A DNA stretch of 60,689 nucleotides, taken from assembly GCF_937890665.1 (NCBI RefSeq), contig NZ_CALADU010000273.1, positions 1 through 60,689 on the forward strand. The letters run 5' to 3'. Made by a program: the position numbers and the translations under genes. Below, piece by piece: positions 49,746 to 59,141 of this stretch (its first letter is position 1; each line of letters begins with the position of its first letter). This DNA comes from an uncultured Subdoligranulum sp. (GTDB taxonomy: Bacteria; Bacillota_A; Clostridia; Oscillospirales; Ruminococcaceae). Under the pieces are notes generated by a model. It saw only the letters and a program-made list of their open reading frames with translations. It was not told where the DNA came from and did no database searches.

Positions 49746-50624
49746 ATGACCTATTTGGTAGAACAATTAATCAACGGCCTCTGTCAGGGTGCCATTTATG
49801 CGCTGTTCGCCATCGGGTATACGATCATTGTAGGCGTGGTGGGGTTGGTTTCTTTCACCTTCGGCGAAGTGATCATGATCGGCGCGTTTGCTGCCTTGTA
49901 TACGGCCACATTGACCGGAGGAAACATCCTGCTGACGATTGTGTGCAGTTTTTCGGTCGCAGGTCTGACGGGAATTGTGATCCATAAAGTCTGTTATGAA
50001 AAATTCTTCGGCGCGGCCCGTTATATTCCGCTGATTTGCACCATTGGCATGAGTATGTTCATCAAGAACATGGTACAAATCGTCTGCGGCAGTGAGACCA
50101 AAGCTATGCCGGAGGTTATCGCTCTCGGTGGTATTCATATTGGTGGCTATCTGATCACCTATGTGCAGTGTGCAGTCGTTCTGGTAGTGGTGGTACTGTG
50201 CATTACGCTGTCGCTGTTCCTGAACAAGACCAAGCAGGGCGTCATCCTGCGTGCAGTCAGTCAGGACCGCAAGGCGGCGGCTATGGTGGGCATCGATGTC
50301 AGCCGTGCCACGCTGCTGGGCAACGTGATCGGCTGCGGCATTGGTGGTGTGGCCGGCATGTTGTATGCGCTGTACTACGGTTCGCTTTCTGCTTCGATGG
50401 GCGGTATGGCGACGATGAAGGCATTCAGTGCCTCGGTGCTGGGCGGCTTGGTGGATGCTCCTGCTTCGGCAGTGGGTGGTCTGCTGATCGGCGTGCTGGA
50501 AAACTTCGGCATTGCACTGTTCTCGTCTAGCCTGCGAGATATGATCGCCTTTGTCTTCCTGATTGTAATTCTGATTTTCTTCCCCAAAGGACTGCGCTTG
50601 AAAATAAGGAGGAAAGCCAAATGA
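49746..50624 (+). CDS. livH: Liv-type ABC transporter permease LivH
   Basis: A 292-residue permease with eight or so helices. MTYLVEQLINGLCQGAIYAL is the LivH-type N-terminus, and VGVVGLVSFTFGEVIMIGAF and SVLGGLVDAPASAVGGLLIG are further landmarks. AGAGGAAGTGCATT precedes the ATG. It overlaps livM by 4 bases. It forms the translocation pore with LivM. Confidence 0.94.
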   Translation: MTYLVEQLINGLCQGAIYALFAIGYTIIVGVVGLVSFTFGEVIMIGAFAALYTATLTGGNILLTIVCSFSVAGLTGIVIHKVCYEKFFGAARYIPLICTIGMSMFIKNMVQIVCGSETKAMPEVIALGGIHIGGYLITYVQCAVVLVVVVLCITLSLFLNKTKQGVILRAVSQDRKAAAMVGIDVSRATLLGNVIGCGIGGVAGMLYALYYGSLSASMGGMATMKAFSASVLGGLVDAPASAVGGLLIGVLENFGIALFSSSLRDMIAFVFLIVILIFFPKGLRLKIRRKAK

Positions 50625-51664
50625 AAAAACTTGATACGGTACGCGCTGTCCTGCGCCGGCATCGCAAACTGACAGCCCTGACGGTCGTATTGCTGGCAGT
50701 GCTGCTGCCGATTGTTTTGAACAACAGCTATCTGATCGGTATTGCCACCAAGATCCTGATGTACATGCTGCTGGCAAGTGCGGTCAACGTTATCAATGGT
50801 TACAGCGGTCAGTTTGCAATCGGCCATGCGGGCTTCATGTGTGTGGGTTCTTATACCGCTGCGATCCTGATGTCCCGCTTAGGAATGCCTTTTTTTGGTG
50901 CGCTGCCGCTGGCAGGGATCGTCACTGCCCTGTTCGGTATGCTGGTGTCCTTTCCCATCGGCAAACTGTCCGGCATTTATCTGGGCTTCGTGACTCTGGG
51001 ATTCTCTGAAATCGTGCGAATCATCTGCCTGAACTGGACGCCGGTCACGGGCGGCCCCATGGGAATTAAGGCCATTCCCGGCCCCAGCCTGTTTGGATTT
51101 TCGTTGCAGTCCTCGAATGGCTACTATTATGTGATTTTGGTGCTGTTGGTGGCCATGGTGTTCTGTACCAGCCGCATTCTGAAATCCCGCACGGGCCGCG
51201 CGTGGATCTCCATTCGAGAAAACAGCGCAGCGGCAGCCTCCATCGGCATCAATACCGCTCGGTACAAGACCATGAATATCATGTACGCCACCTTCTGGGA
51301 AGGGTGCGCCGGTGCCTTTATGGCTACCTACTACCATTTTGTGGATTCGTCGATGTTCGTTACCGATGAAAGCTTCAACATCCTGTCTATGGCTATTGTG
51401 GGCGGCATGGGCACCATTGCCGGACCGTTGGTGGGGGCCGTGGTGATCAACATCATCACCGAGGCGTTCCGCTTCCTGTCCGAGTATCGCATGGTCATCT
51501 ACGCATTGCTGATTATCGGCATGATGTGGCTGCGTCCTCAGGGCATTGCAGGTAGCAGCGACAGCGTGCTGGTATCGGGCGGCGGCCGACACAACAAAAA
51601 GCGCCGCCGCACTGCCCGGCCCAAGCCGGTTGCGCCGGTTACGGCGTCCACCAAGGAGGGGTGA
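50621..51664 (+). CDS. livM: Liv-type ABC transporter permease LivM
   Basis: A 347-residue permease. SAVNVINGYSGQFAIGHAGF is the LivM core, with YLGFVTLGFSEIVRIICLNW following. The C-terminus is extended by a basic tail (GGGRHNKKRRRTARPKPVAP). AAGGAGGAAAGCCAA precedes the ATG, which overlaps the livH stop. It partners LivH; the ATPase genes follow directly. Confidence 0.94.
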   Translation: MKKLDTVRAVLRRHRKLTALTVVLLAVLLPIVLNNSYLIGIATKILMYMLLASAVNVINGYSGQFAIGHAGFMCVGSYTAAILMSRLGMPFFGALPLAGIVTALFGMLVSFPIGKLSGIYLGFVTLGFSEIVRIICLNWTPVTGGPMGIKAIPGPSLFGFSLQSSNGYYYVILVLLVAMVFCTSRILKSRTGRAWISIRENSAAAASIGINTARYKTMNIMYATFWEGCAGAFMATYYHFVDSSMFVTDESFNILSMAIVGGMGTIAGPLVGAVVINIITEAFRFLSEYRMVIYALLIIGMMWLRPQGIAGSSDSVLVSGGGRHNKKRRRTARPKPVAPVTASTKEG

Positions 51665-51667
51665 ATT

Positions 51668-52450
51668 ATGGCACTTTTAAAAACGGTAGGCCTGTGCAAA
51701 TACTTTGGTGGCCTAAAGGCGGTCAATCAGGTGGATATGGAAGTCCCGGAGGGACAGGTGTTCGGCATTATCGGTCCCAACGGTGCCGGAAAGACCACGT
51801 TTTTCAACCTGTGTGCCGGTACCTTTGCCCCCACGGCGGGCGAAATCTGGTTTGATGGAAAAAACATTACCGGCTGTCGCCCGCACATGGCGGCGCAGGC
51901 GGGAATTGCCCGGACATTCCAGAACATCCAGTTGTTCCAAAACACCACCGTACTTGAAAATGTAGTGGTAGGTTTCCACATCCATACCAGTACCAACATG
52001 CTGGACGCTGTGCTGGGTTCGGCTCGTCAAAAAAAGACCGAGCGGGAGATCTACGAAAAAGGAGAAGCGTTGCTGGAACGTCTGGAATTGAGCCAGTACA
52101 AGGATACCTTGGCCAAAAACCTGCCGTATGGTATCCAGCGCAAAGTTGAAATTGCCCGCGCATTGGCAATCTCCCCCAAGATTCTGCTGTTGGACGAGCC
52201 GGCGGCCGGTATGAATCCTATGGAAACGCAGGAGCTGCTGGTCTTTGTCAAAAAACTTAACGCAGAAGGTCTGACCGTCGTTGTCATTGAGCACGATCTG
52301 AAATTTATCATGAATGTGTGCGACCATATCATGGTTTTGAACTACGGCCAGAAACTGTGCGAAGGAAGCGCCCAAGAAATCCAAAACAATAAACAGGTGC
52401 AGGAGGCCTACTTTGGCAAGCGGGCCGGACTGGGCGGCAAGGAGGAATAA
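51668..52450 (+). CDS. livG: Liv-type ABC transporter ATP-binding protein LivG
   Basis: A 260-residue ATPase: Walker A GPNGAGKTTFFNLCAG, LivG-type GIARTFQNIQLFQNTTVLEN, signature region LPYGIQRKVEIARAL and Walker B LLLDEPAAGMNPMET. It ends EAYFGKRAGLGGKEE. AAGGAGGGGTGAATT precedes the ATG. It is adjacent to livM and livF with 3-base gaps. It is distinct from the LivG at 1105-1857. Confidence 0.95.
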   Translation: MALLKTVGLCKYFGGLKAVNQVDMEVPEGQVFGIIGPNGAGKTTFFNLCAGTFAPTAGEIWFDGKNITGCRPHMAAQAGIARTFQNIQLFQNTTVLENVVVGFHIHTSTNMLDAVLGSARQKKTEREIYEKGEALLERLELSQYKDTLAKNLPYGIQRKVEIARALAISPKILLLDEPAAGMNPMETQELLVFVKKLNAEGLTVVVIEHDLKFIMNVCDHIMVLNYGQKLCEGSAQEIQNNKQVQEAYFGKRAGLGGKEE

Positions 52451-52453
52451 GTC

Positions 52454-53164
52454 ATGCTGAAAGTGAGCGATCTGGTAGTGCACTACGGGCAGATCCGCGC
52501 CCTGAACGGCATCTCGTTTGAAGTGCCCGATAAAAGCATCGTGGCGCTGATCGGCGCCAATGGTGCGGGTAAGACCACCACGCTGATGACCATTTCCGGT
52601 TTGGTGGACCCGGTTTCGGGCAGCATTGTTCTGGATGATATGGACATTACCGACTGTCGGCCTGACGCCATTGTTGGTCTGGGGATCTGCCATGTGCCGG
52701 AAGGACGCCATGTATTCCCCGACCTTTCGGTATATGAAAACTTAGTGGCAGGGGCGATCTCTTGCAAAGGCCTGCCCAAAGGGGAGCTGAATGACCGCAT
52801 CGCCCAGCAATTCGACCTCTTCCCCCGACTGAAAGAGCGCCGCGCTCAGATGGCGGGCACCATGTCGGGCGGTGAGCAGCAGATGCTGGCGATCTCTCGA
52901 GGCTTGATGTCTGCCCCCAAATTGCTGATGTTGGATGAGCCCAGTCTGGGCTTGGCCCCCATTATTGTGGAGGAAATCTTCACGATGATTGAACAGGTGC
53001 GCAGTCAGGGAACCACCGTATTGTTGATCGAGCAGAATGCTTCTATCGCGCTGCAGATTTCCGACTATGCTTACGCCATGGAATTGGGCCGGATTAGCCT
53101 TGCGGGAACAGGGCAGGAACTGCTGAACAGTGAAGAAGTCAAACGGGTCTATCTGGGTATGTAA
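52454..53164 (+). CDS. livF: Liv-type ABC transporter ATP-binding protein LivF
   Basis: A 236-residue ATPase: Walker A GANGAGKTTTLMTISG, CHVPEGRHVFPDLSVYENL, signature MSGGEQQMLAISRGLM and Walker B LLMLDEPSLGLAP, ending RVYLGM. AAGGAGGAATAAGTC precedes the ATG. It completes the five-component importer. The reductase-hydrolase fusion gene starts 15 bases later. Confidence 0.95.
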   Translation: MLKVSDLVVHYGQIRALNGISFEVPDKSIVALIGANGAGKTTTLMTISGLVDPVSGSIVLDDMDITDCRPDAIVGLGICHVPEGRHVFPDLSVYENLVAGAISCKGLPKGELNDRIAQQFDLFPRLKERRAQMAGTMSGGEQQMLAISRGLMSAPKLLMLDEPSLGLAPIIVEEIFTMIEQVRSQGTTVLLIEQNASIALQISDYAYAMELGRISLAGTGQELLNSEEVKRVYLGM

Positions 53165-53179
53165 GGAGGGCATGTTACA

Positions 53180-55015
53180 ATGAAAACAGACAAGGAATTG
53201 CATCTTTCCATCATTGGCATGGGGTATCTGATGGAGTACATTGCCCCGTGCTACCGCCGCTTGCTGGGAGACCGGCTGGCAGAACAGGCGGTAGGCGTTA
53301 CGGCCGATGCCGATGCCGTGCAGAGCAAGCAGCAGGCAACCGGTGTGCCCGTCCTGTTGAACGACAACGCCGGCGCATTGGAACGCAATGATCCGGATGT
53401 TATTCTTTTTGCGCCGCCGCCCAGTCTGGCGGCTGACTTGACCCGCAGTGTGCTGAAACCCTATTTCGCTCAGCGCCGTGGGGCTGGCAGAACGCTGCCG
53501 CTGCTGTTTGCATTTCCGCCTAATCCGGAAGGCGCCTTTTACCAGCAGGAATTGGGCGAGGATGTGCGTGTAGCCAATATTCTGCCCAACATGATTCGGG
53601 AAATTGGCGGACTGCCCTGTGCCGAAGCCGGATTTACGATGGTTACCCTACCGGAACGGCATGCTTGGCAGGAGGAAGAGCTGGACTTTTTGCGGCGGTT
53701 TTGGGCACCGTTGGGGCAGGTCGTTTTTCTGAGCCCTGCCGAGGTGCGTGTCGCACTGGCTGTTTCCTGTTCTAACCAGATGCTCTCGGAAATCTTGCTG
53801 GATATGGAAACCGCGCTGCCGCAGCCTTACCGGGTTCCTGCCGCTGATCTGGCGCAAGCGGCCAGAGCGTACCTGTTGGAAAAGTTGGATTACAAGCCGC
53901 TTCAGCCGGTGGAAAGCCGGAGTGATGTGGTATCGCCCGCGTTGTTGGAAGCTGTCAAAAAAGTGACCTACCACGCTTTTCAGGGGACGCTGCGCTTTAT
54001 GCTGGAAAAAGGGTTTGATGCCGAGAAAGCTGGCTGCATCCAACGGATGAACTACGACCTGAACCTGCGCAAGGTGCAACTGCTGCCCCGTCAGGTACTG
54101 CGTCGGGCCACCCGCCAGCATGCTACCCGCGGCGGCGTGTTGGAATGTGCGTGCATTTCCTATACCCGCCACTGGCAGGGTACGGTCAACGCCCTTTTTG
54201 GGCAGTTCCCGGAGCGAACCCCCGATGCTCCTTGGGCCGAGGCTTTGGAAGAGGGTTTTGTGCAGATGTCTCAAGACGTGTACGATCATCTGGGAAATCT
54301 GGCGCGAAGCCGTCAACCCGGTCAGTGCGTCATTGAGCATCACGCAGTGCTGTATGCTTTGCTGGAAAAGGAAGCGGTGGAACAGTACGGTGAAGCAGGC
54401 CGTAGAGCCATGACGGAAGCTACCGCTGCTTACGGAAGTGAGCGCGGCGGCCGTATGCGGGCTCGTGCGCTGGCCAATGGAGATGCAGCCAATGCGTTTA
54501 CCTACCTTGCCTATGGCGAATGGAGCCCGGAACCCGGTCAAATGGAAGTGGTAGATGTACCCGGTACGGTGACCCATGTTACGCAGGTGAAAAAATGTGA
54601 GTGGTGCCGCTGCTGGAGCAAAAATGGTCTGCTGGACTATGGCAAGGCTTATTGCCAGAATGTAGACAAATGTATCGCCCACGGATATGACCCGGACTTT
54701 GATTTGGGCGTGGAGTCCTTGATGAGCGCAGGGGATCCTGTGTGTACCTTTGATTACGGCTTTGCCATGACCCCTGCCCTGCGGGAAGAACTGGCCGCTA
54801 TCCGTGCCCGCCTTGGCACCAGCGCCCAAAAGGATTTCAACTATCACAGTGCACATCTGTGGTTTACCTGCCGCCGTGTTCTGATGGAGCAGCTAGGTGC
54901 GGAAGAGGGCGCTGATGTGGCCGACGCTGCTTTGTTTGCCTTCACCCGGCGGTTCGGCAGCGAGTTTACCGATGCAATTTTGGCTCTGCGCGGCACGGAC
55001 TTTACGAAAGTGTGA
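53180..55015 (+). CDS. Fusion of P5C-reductase-like NAD(P) domain and ATC-hydrolase-like domain
   Basis: 611 residues. The N-terminal part (about 5-290) looks like pyrroline-5-carboxylate reductase: a Rossmann start LHLSIIGMGYLMEYIA (G13-x-G15), PDVILFAPPPSLAADL, then a helical region resembling the dimer domain (VALAVSCSNQMLSEILLDME). The C-terminal part (about 380-530) matches the L-2-amino-thiazoline-4-carboxylate hydrolase family: EHHAVLYALLEKEAVEQYGE, and a Cys-rich block with C473, C476, C478, C492, C498 and C522 (KKCEWCRCWS, AYCQNVDKCIAHGYDP, GDPVCTFDYGF). One domain handles cyclic imines with NAD(P)H, the other opens thiazolines. AAGGAGGG precedes the ATG. The match of both halves is by motif; activity is unproven. 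Confidence 0.72.
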   Translation: MKTDKELHLSIIGMGYLMEYIAPCYRRLLGDRLAEQAVGVTADADAVQSKQQATGVPVLLNDNAGALERNDPDVILFAPPPSLAADLTRSVLKPYFAQRRGAGRTLPLLFAFPPNPEGAFYQQELGEDVRVANILPNMIREIGGLPCAEAGFTMVTLPERHAWQEEELDFLRRFWAPLGQVVFLSPAEVRVALAVSCSNQMLSEILLDMETALPQPYRVPAADLAQAARAYLLEKLDYKPLQPVESRSDVVSPALLEAVKKVTYHAFQGTLRFMLEKGFDAEKAGCIQRMNYDLNLRKVQLLPRQVLRRATRQHATRGGVLECACISYTRHWQGTVNALFGQFPERTPDAPWAEALEEGFVQMSQDVYDHLGNLARSRQPGQCVIEHHAVLYALLEKEAVEQYGEAGRRAMTEATAAYGSERGGRMRARALANGDAANAFTYLAYGEWSPEPGQMEVVDVPGTVTHVTQVKKCEWCRCWSKNGLLDYGKAYCQNVDKCIAHGYDPDFDLGVESLMSAGDPVCTFDYGFAMTPALREELAAIRARLGTSAQKDFNYHSAHLWFTCRRVLMEQLGAEEGADVADAALFAFTRRFGSEFTDAILALRGTDFTKV

Positions 55016-55027
55016 TCGGAGGCTGCC

Positions 55028-56329
55028 ATGAAACGTGCTGTCGATCAATGGTTGGACGGCCATGAAGCGGAAATTTGCGGTTTGGCGCAGACTCTGTTTG
55101 CCCATCCCGAAACGGCAGGCGAGGAATATACCGCTGCCCGCACCTTGAGCGAATATCTGGAAACACAGGGATTCTATGTGGAGCGGGGGACTGCTGGGTT
55201 AGAAACCGCCTTTACCGCCCACTGGGGCAGCGAGGGTCCGGTGATTGCTTTTTTGGCGGAGTACGATGCGCTGCCCCAACTGGGGCAGCGCCCGGTCCCC
55301 CGGCAGGATGCTCTGCCCGGCAACGGCCACGGTTGTGGCCACAACCTGTTGGGGGCAGGTATTGTGGGGGCGGCTTGTGCCGCCGCTGCGGCTCTGGGCC
55401 AAAGCGGTACGCCCGGTAGGGTTGTGGTATTCGGCTGTCCAGAAGAAGAAATTTGCCGTGGCAAGATTGTGATGGCCCAGGCGGGTTGTTTTGACGCAGT
55501 AGATGCGGCGCTTTCCTGGCATCCTGCGGACCGCAATCAGGTCAGTGAAGAGGTCTTTCAGGCCATGGTTTCCCGTAAATTCCGCTTTTACGGTCGGAGC
55601 GCCCATGCGGCTGCCAGCCCGGAACAGGGGCGCAGTGCATTGGATGCCGCTGAACTGACCAATGTGGCAGTAAACTATCTGCGGGAACATGTGCCGGATG
55701 ACGTGCGTATGCATTATGTTTATACCAGCTCGGGGGAAAAACCGAATGTGGTTCCCGATTATGCAGAAATATGGTATTATATTCGTGCTTATCGTGCGTC
55801 TGTCATGCGCGATGCGGAGCGGCGGGTCATTCTGGCTGCCGAAGGCGCCGCCCACGCTACGGAAACCCGCATGGAGACAGAGGAATTGACGGCTTCGCCA
55901 CAGACCCTGTTGAACCATGTGCTGAGTGAAGCCCTGTACCGCTGCTTTGTCGAAGCCGGTGCTCCGGTATTTTCGCCGGAGGAACAGGCGTTTGCCGATC
56001 AGCTGCGGCAGACCATGGAATTGCCCGGACCTGCATTGAACACTGAGATTTTGCCCTTGACCGGGCAGCCGTGCTATGTGGCCGGTTCCACCGATGTGTC
56101 CGAGGTTAGCCATAGGGTGCCTACGGTCACCTTGAATACGGTCTGTCAGGTACGGGGATTGCCCGGCCATCATTGGGGGGTTACAGCCTGTTCCGGTGCG
56201 CCGTTAGGCATGCGCGGTATGATGGCCGCTGCACGTACACTGGGCTGCTTTGCCTGTGAACTTTACACCGAACCGGAGCTGCTGCACCGCGCTCGGGCTG
56301 AGTGGGAGGCTGCCCGCCCAATATCCTGA
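55028..56329 (+). CDS. M20 family amidohydrolase (AbgB-like)
   Basis: A 433-residue cytoplasmic zinc peptidase/deacylase of the AbgB branch of M20. Metal-site motifs are AEYDALPQLGQRP, GNGHGCGHNLLGAG and FGCPEEEICRGKIVM. FRFYGRSAHAAASPEQGRSA starts the lid domain, and STDVSEVSHRVP lies near the C-terminal metal ligand. AbgB-like enzymes remove acyl or aryl groups from amino acids. Here it could release cysteine from an N-acyl or N-carbamoyl form made by the gene upstream. It begins 12 bases after that gene (CGGAGGCTGCC-ATG). Confidence 0.88.
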   Translation: MKRAVDQWLDGHEAEICGLAQTLFAHPETAGEEYTAARTLSEYLETQGFYVERGTAGLETAFTAHWGSEGPVIAFLAEYDALPQLGQRPVPRQDALPGNGHGCGHNLLGAGIVGAACAAAAALGQSGTPGRVVVFGCPEEEICRGKIVMAQAGCFDAVDAALSWHPADRNQVSEEVFQAMVSRKFRFYGRSAHAAASPEQGRSALDAAELTNVAVNYLREHVPDDVRMHYVYTSSGEKPNVVPDYAEIWYYIRAYRASVMRDAERRVILAAEGAAHATETRMETEELTASPQTLLNHVLSEALYRCFVEAGAPVFSPEEQAFADQLRQTMELPGPALNTEILPLTGQPCYVAGSTDVSEVSHRVPTVTLNTVCQVRGLPGHHWGVTACSGAPLGMRGMMAAARTLGCFACELYTEPELLHRARAEWEAARPIS

Positions 56330-56350
56330 TACCGAAAGCAGGTCCTGCCC

Positions 56351-58018
56351 ATGCTGTTCAAACGTCTTGTCATCCTGAACACGACCATCCTCTTTTTGTT
56401 GACGGCCGTGTTCGTCTTTTTCAATCTGAAAAGCACCCAGAAGATTGTAGAGGAAGAGGTATACGACTCTTTTCAATCCGCTATGGATGGCGGTGCTTCG
56501 GATCTGGAAAATATCTTTGAAAATGCCCGAGACCTGACGTTGGAACTGTGTGCGGCGCAGCCGGTACAGCAGGCGCTGCGCAGCGCTTATCTGGAGGAAC
56601 AGCCCGCAGATGCCGTGCAGGAAGAGCTGCGGGACTATGCGGCGGAGATGGGACGGATGTTCCCGGCTTTCAACCCATCGGTCTGGTTGTTGGACGCAAA
56701 CGGACAACTGCGCAACGCAGAGGATACCCCGATCCCCGATGGTTGGCTTGCACGATTGGAAACGGCAAACGGTTCCTTTGTATGGGATTACTATTATACC
56801 GATTATGGCTCCAGCGTCCGTGTTTCCCATGTGGTGCGGGATGAAGAAAACTGGGACCAGTTGCTGGGTGTTGTCAGCGTAAGTATCAACAGTGACTATC
56901 TGCGCTATACCCTAAACTCTATCTGGCTGGGGAATTCAGGCATCGTTTATCTGCTGGACGAAAACGGGAATCTTTTGTTCCCCTTTGAGGAAGGAGCTTC
57001 TTTTCCGGAGGAACTCCCCGAGGAGGGAATGATTCTGGGTGGGGTACAACAAGACTCGGTTTTCTTGAGCCGTACATTGCAGACCAATGATTTTCAGATC
57101 ATTGGAGCAGCGCGGAATCTGGAAGCCTTGCAGCAGATCGAGACCCAGCGGCGGATGATCCTGCTGTTTGCAGCCGGTGTACTGTCGCTGGCAGCGCTGG
57201 CGGCACTAGCCATCACCTACCGCATTTCCACCCCGATTCTGGAACTGGCTGAGAAGATGAAGGAAGTTGAGCGGGGCAATTTTGCCGTGCAGATCCCCAC
57301 CCTGCGTGGGCGGGGCGAGGTGGCCATTCTGTACAACAACTTCCGCAGTATGCTGCAAATGCGTCAAAGTCTGATCGAAGAAATCTATGGCGCACAGGTT
57401 CGGGAAAAAGAGGCTGAGCTGCGCGCTTTGCAGGCGCAGATCAACCCCCATTTTCTGTACAATACGCTGGATTCCATCCATTGGATGGCGGCTCGTTACG
57501 GTGCGGATGATATTGAGCAGATGGTTACGGATCTGTCGCAGATGCTACGGTATTCGCTCAACAACGGACTTAACCAACTAAAAATTCGGGATGAACTCAC
57601 CCAAATTCAAAGTTACCTCAATATCCAGAAACGGCGTTTCTCGGATTCTTTCACGGTCCAGTATGAGATTGACGAGTCGGTGCTGGACTGCCAAATCATC
57701 AAACTGCTGTTGCAGCCGTTGGTGGAAAATGCCCTGCTTCATGGCTTTGACGAATCCGGCCATGGGGGACTGCTGGTGCTGCGTATCCAGCGCAGGGAAG
57801 AACAGATTGAGTTTTGCGTTTGCAACAATGGAAGCCCTATGGACTTGGAACGCATTGCCGCTGCGCTGGAACAGCCGCGGGAAGAAGCCTCTACCAGTTA
57901 TGGGCTGCGGAATGTGAACGACCGATTGATTAAATTCTATGGGGCGCAAAGCGCCCTGCGCTTTGCGGTAGAGGATGGCTTCTCCACGGCAAAGTTTACA
58001 ATCCCGGTACAGAAATGA
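56351..58018 (+). CDS. YesM-type sensor histidine kinase
   Basis: A 555-residue membrane kinase. It has helix 1 at about 6-25, an external Cache-like sensor of about 240 residues, helix 2 at 268-290 and a HAMP domain. The His_kinase segment is LRALQAQINPHFLYNTLDSI with H367, and the ATPase has LLLQPLVENALLHG and SYGLRNVNDRL. AGGTCCTGCCC precedes the ATG weakly; the gene lies 21 bases after the amidohydrolase. It signals to the YesN-type regulator downstream. The external domain probably senses the imported compound or a relative. Confidence 0.94.
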   Translation: MLFKRLVILNTTILFLLTAVFVFFNLKSTQKIVEEEVYDSFQSAMDGGASDLENIFENARDLTLELCAAQPVQQALRSAYLEEQPADAVQEELRDYAAEMGRMFPAFNPSVWLLDANGQLRNAEDTPIPDGWLARLETANGSFVWDYYYTDYGSSVRVSHVVRDEENWDQLLGVVSVSINSDYLRYTLNSIWLGNSGIVYLLDENGNLLFPFEEGASFPEELPEEGMILGGVQQDSVFLSRTLQTNDFQIIGAARNLEALQQIETQRRMILLFAAGVLSLAALAALAITYRISTPILELAEKMKEVERGNFAVQIPTLRGRGEVAILYNNFRSMLQMRQSLIEEIYGAQVREKEAELRALQAQINPHFLYNTLDSIHWMAARYGADDIEQMVTDLSQMLRYSLNNGLNQLKIRDELTQIQSYLNIQKRRFSDSFTVQYEIDESVLDCQIIKLLLQPLVENALLHGFDESGHGGLLVLRIQRREEQIEFCVCNNGSPMDLERIAAALEQPREEASTSYGLRNVNDRLIKFYGAQSALRFAVEDGFSTAKFTIPVQK

Positions 58019-58028
58019 GGAGGATTCT

Positions 58029-59141
58029 ATGGCCAATGCTCCACTGCGCGTGCTGATTGCGGACGATGAACGAATCGCGCGGGAAAGCATGCGGGACTAT
58101 CTGCTCTGGGCGGACATGGGCATGGAAACACCAGTCTGTGTAGAAAACGGTGCGCTGGCGCTGGATTGTTTGTGTCATTCGCCCTTTGACATTTTTATTA
58201 TGGACATCCGTATGCCGGTGATGGATGGCATGACGCTGATGGAAGAAATTGCCCGCAGGGATCTGGATGTGATCATCATTGTTTTGTCTGCCTACGACCA
58301 GTTTGAATACGCGCAGAAAGCGATCCAGTCCCGAAAAGTGTTTGAGTATGTGCTCAAACCTATTCGTAGGGTGGCATTTTGTGAGATCCTGCAAAAAGCG
58401 GCGGCAGAGGCGGTCCGGCGTAAGCAAGCCCATCGCGGCCCGATACCGGATCTGGAAGGGCTGCGCCATGAGTATCTGGCCTGTTTAGAGCACCACTGCT
58501 TTGAAAATGGGCTTAGAACTCTGCAAGCTCCACTGGAAGCCCTGCTGGCACAGGGAAATCAGGTGGATCTGGTGCGGCGTTTTCTGGTCACACTGTATAC
58601 AGACACTCGCATGGCGGCGCTGCAGGGACGAACCCCCAGCCCCCATCTGCCGGAAGATGGTTTGGCTCGCATGGGGGCTTGTACCGAGGGCGCGGAACTC
58701 TGGGCCTGTTTTCAGCAGGCGGTGGATGCTTTGCTGCCCTATTTGGACCCGACGACGCAGGCCGGACGCACGAAGGCCAGCGCCGTGGTGGAGCATTGTC
58801 TGGATGAGATCTGCAAACATTACACAGAAAAAGATTTTTCCTTAAACCGGCTGGCAGAACAAATGCAGCTAAACCCCAACTATTTGTCTACACGCTTTAA
58901 AAAGGAAACCGGCGTCGGTTTTGTGCGGTATGTGAATGGTCTGCGGGTACGCCGGGCACAGGAACTTTTACGGGATATGCGCTATCGTACCAATGAGGTG
59001 GCGGATCTGGTAGGGTTTGAAAATCCCCGCTATTTTACCCGTATCTTCAAAGATTTGACGGGGGTCGTGCCTTCGGAATACCGCAGCCGCCTGCACTGGC
59101 ACCAACCACCCGCTGCAAGCGGAGGAAAGGAATCGGAATGA
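58029..59141 (+). CDS. YesN-type response regulator with AraC DNA-binding domain
   Basis: 370 residues. The receiver domain has IADDERIARE, FIMDIRMPVMDGM (phospho-Asp), VLSAYDQFEYAQKAIQ and YVLKPI. A linker of about 120 residues follows, then the AraC double HTH (YTEKDFSLNRLAEQMQLNPN, YRTNEVADLVGFENPRYFTR, IFKDLTGVVPSEYRS). The start is ATG 58029 with AGGAGGATTCT upstream. Partner of the YesM-type kinase. It probably activates the operon promoter at 48349. Confidence 0.95.
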   Translation: MANAPLRVLIADDERIARESMRDYLLWADMGMETPVCVENGALALDCLCHSPFDIFIMDIRMPVMDGMTLMEEIARRDLDVIIIVLSAYDQFEYAQKAIQSRKVFEYVLKPIRRVAFCEILQKAAAEAVRRKQAHRGPIPDLEGLRHEYLACLEHHCFENGLRTLQAPLEALLAQGNQVDLVRRFLVTLYTDTRMAALQGRTPSPHLPEDGLARMGACTEGAELWACFQQAVDALLPYLDPTTQAGRTKASAVVEHCLDEICKHYTEKDFSLNRLAEQMQLNPNYLSTRFKKETGVGFVRYVNGLRVRRAQELLRDMRYRTNEVADLVGFENPRYFTRIFKDLTGVVPSEYRSRLHWHQPPAASGGKESE

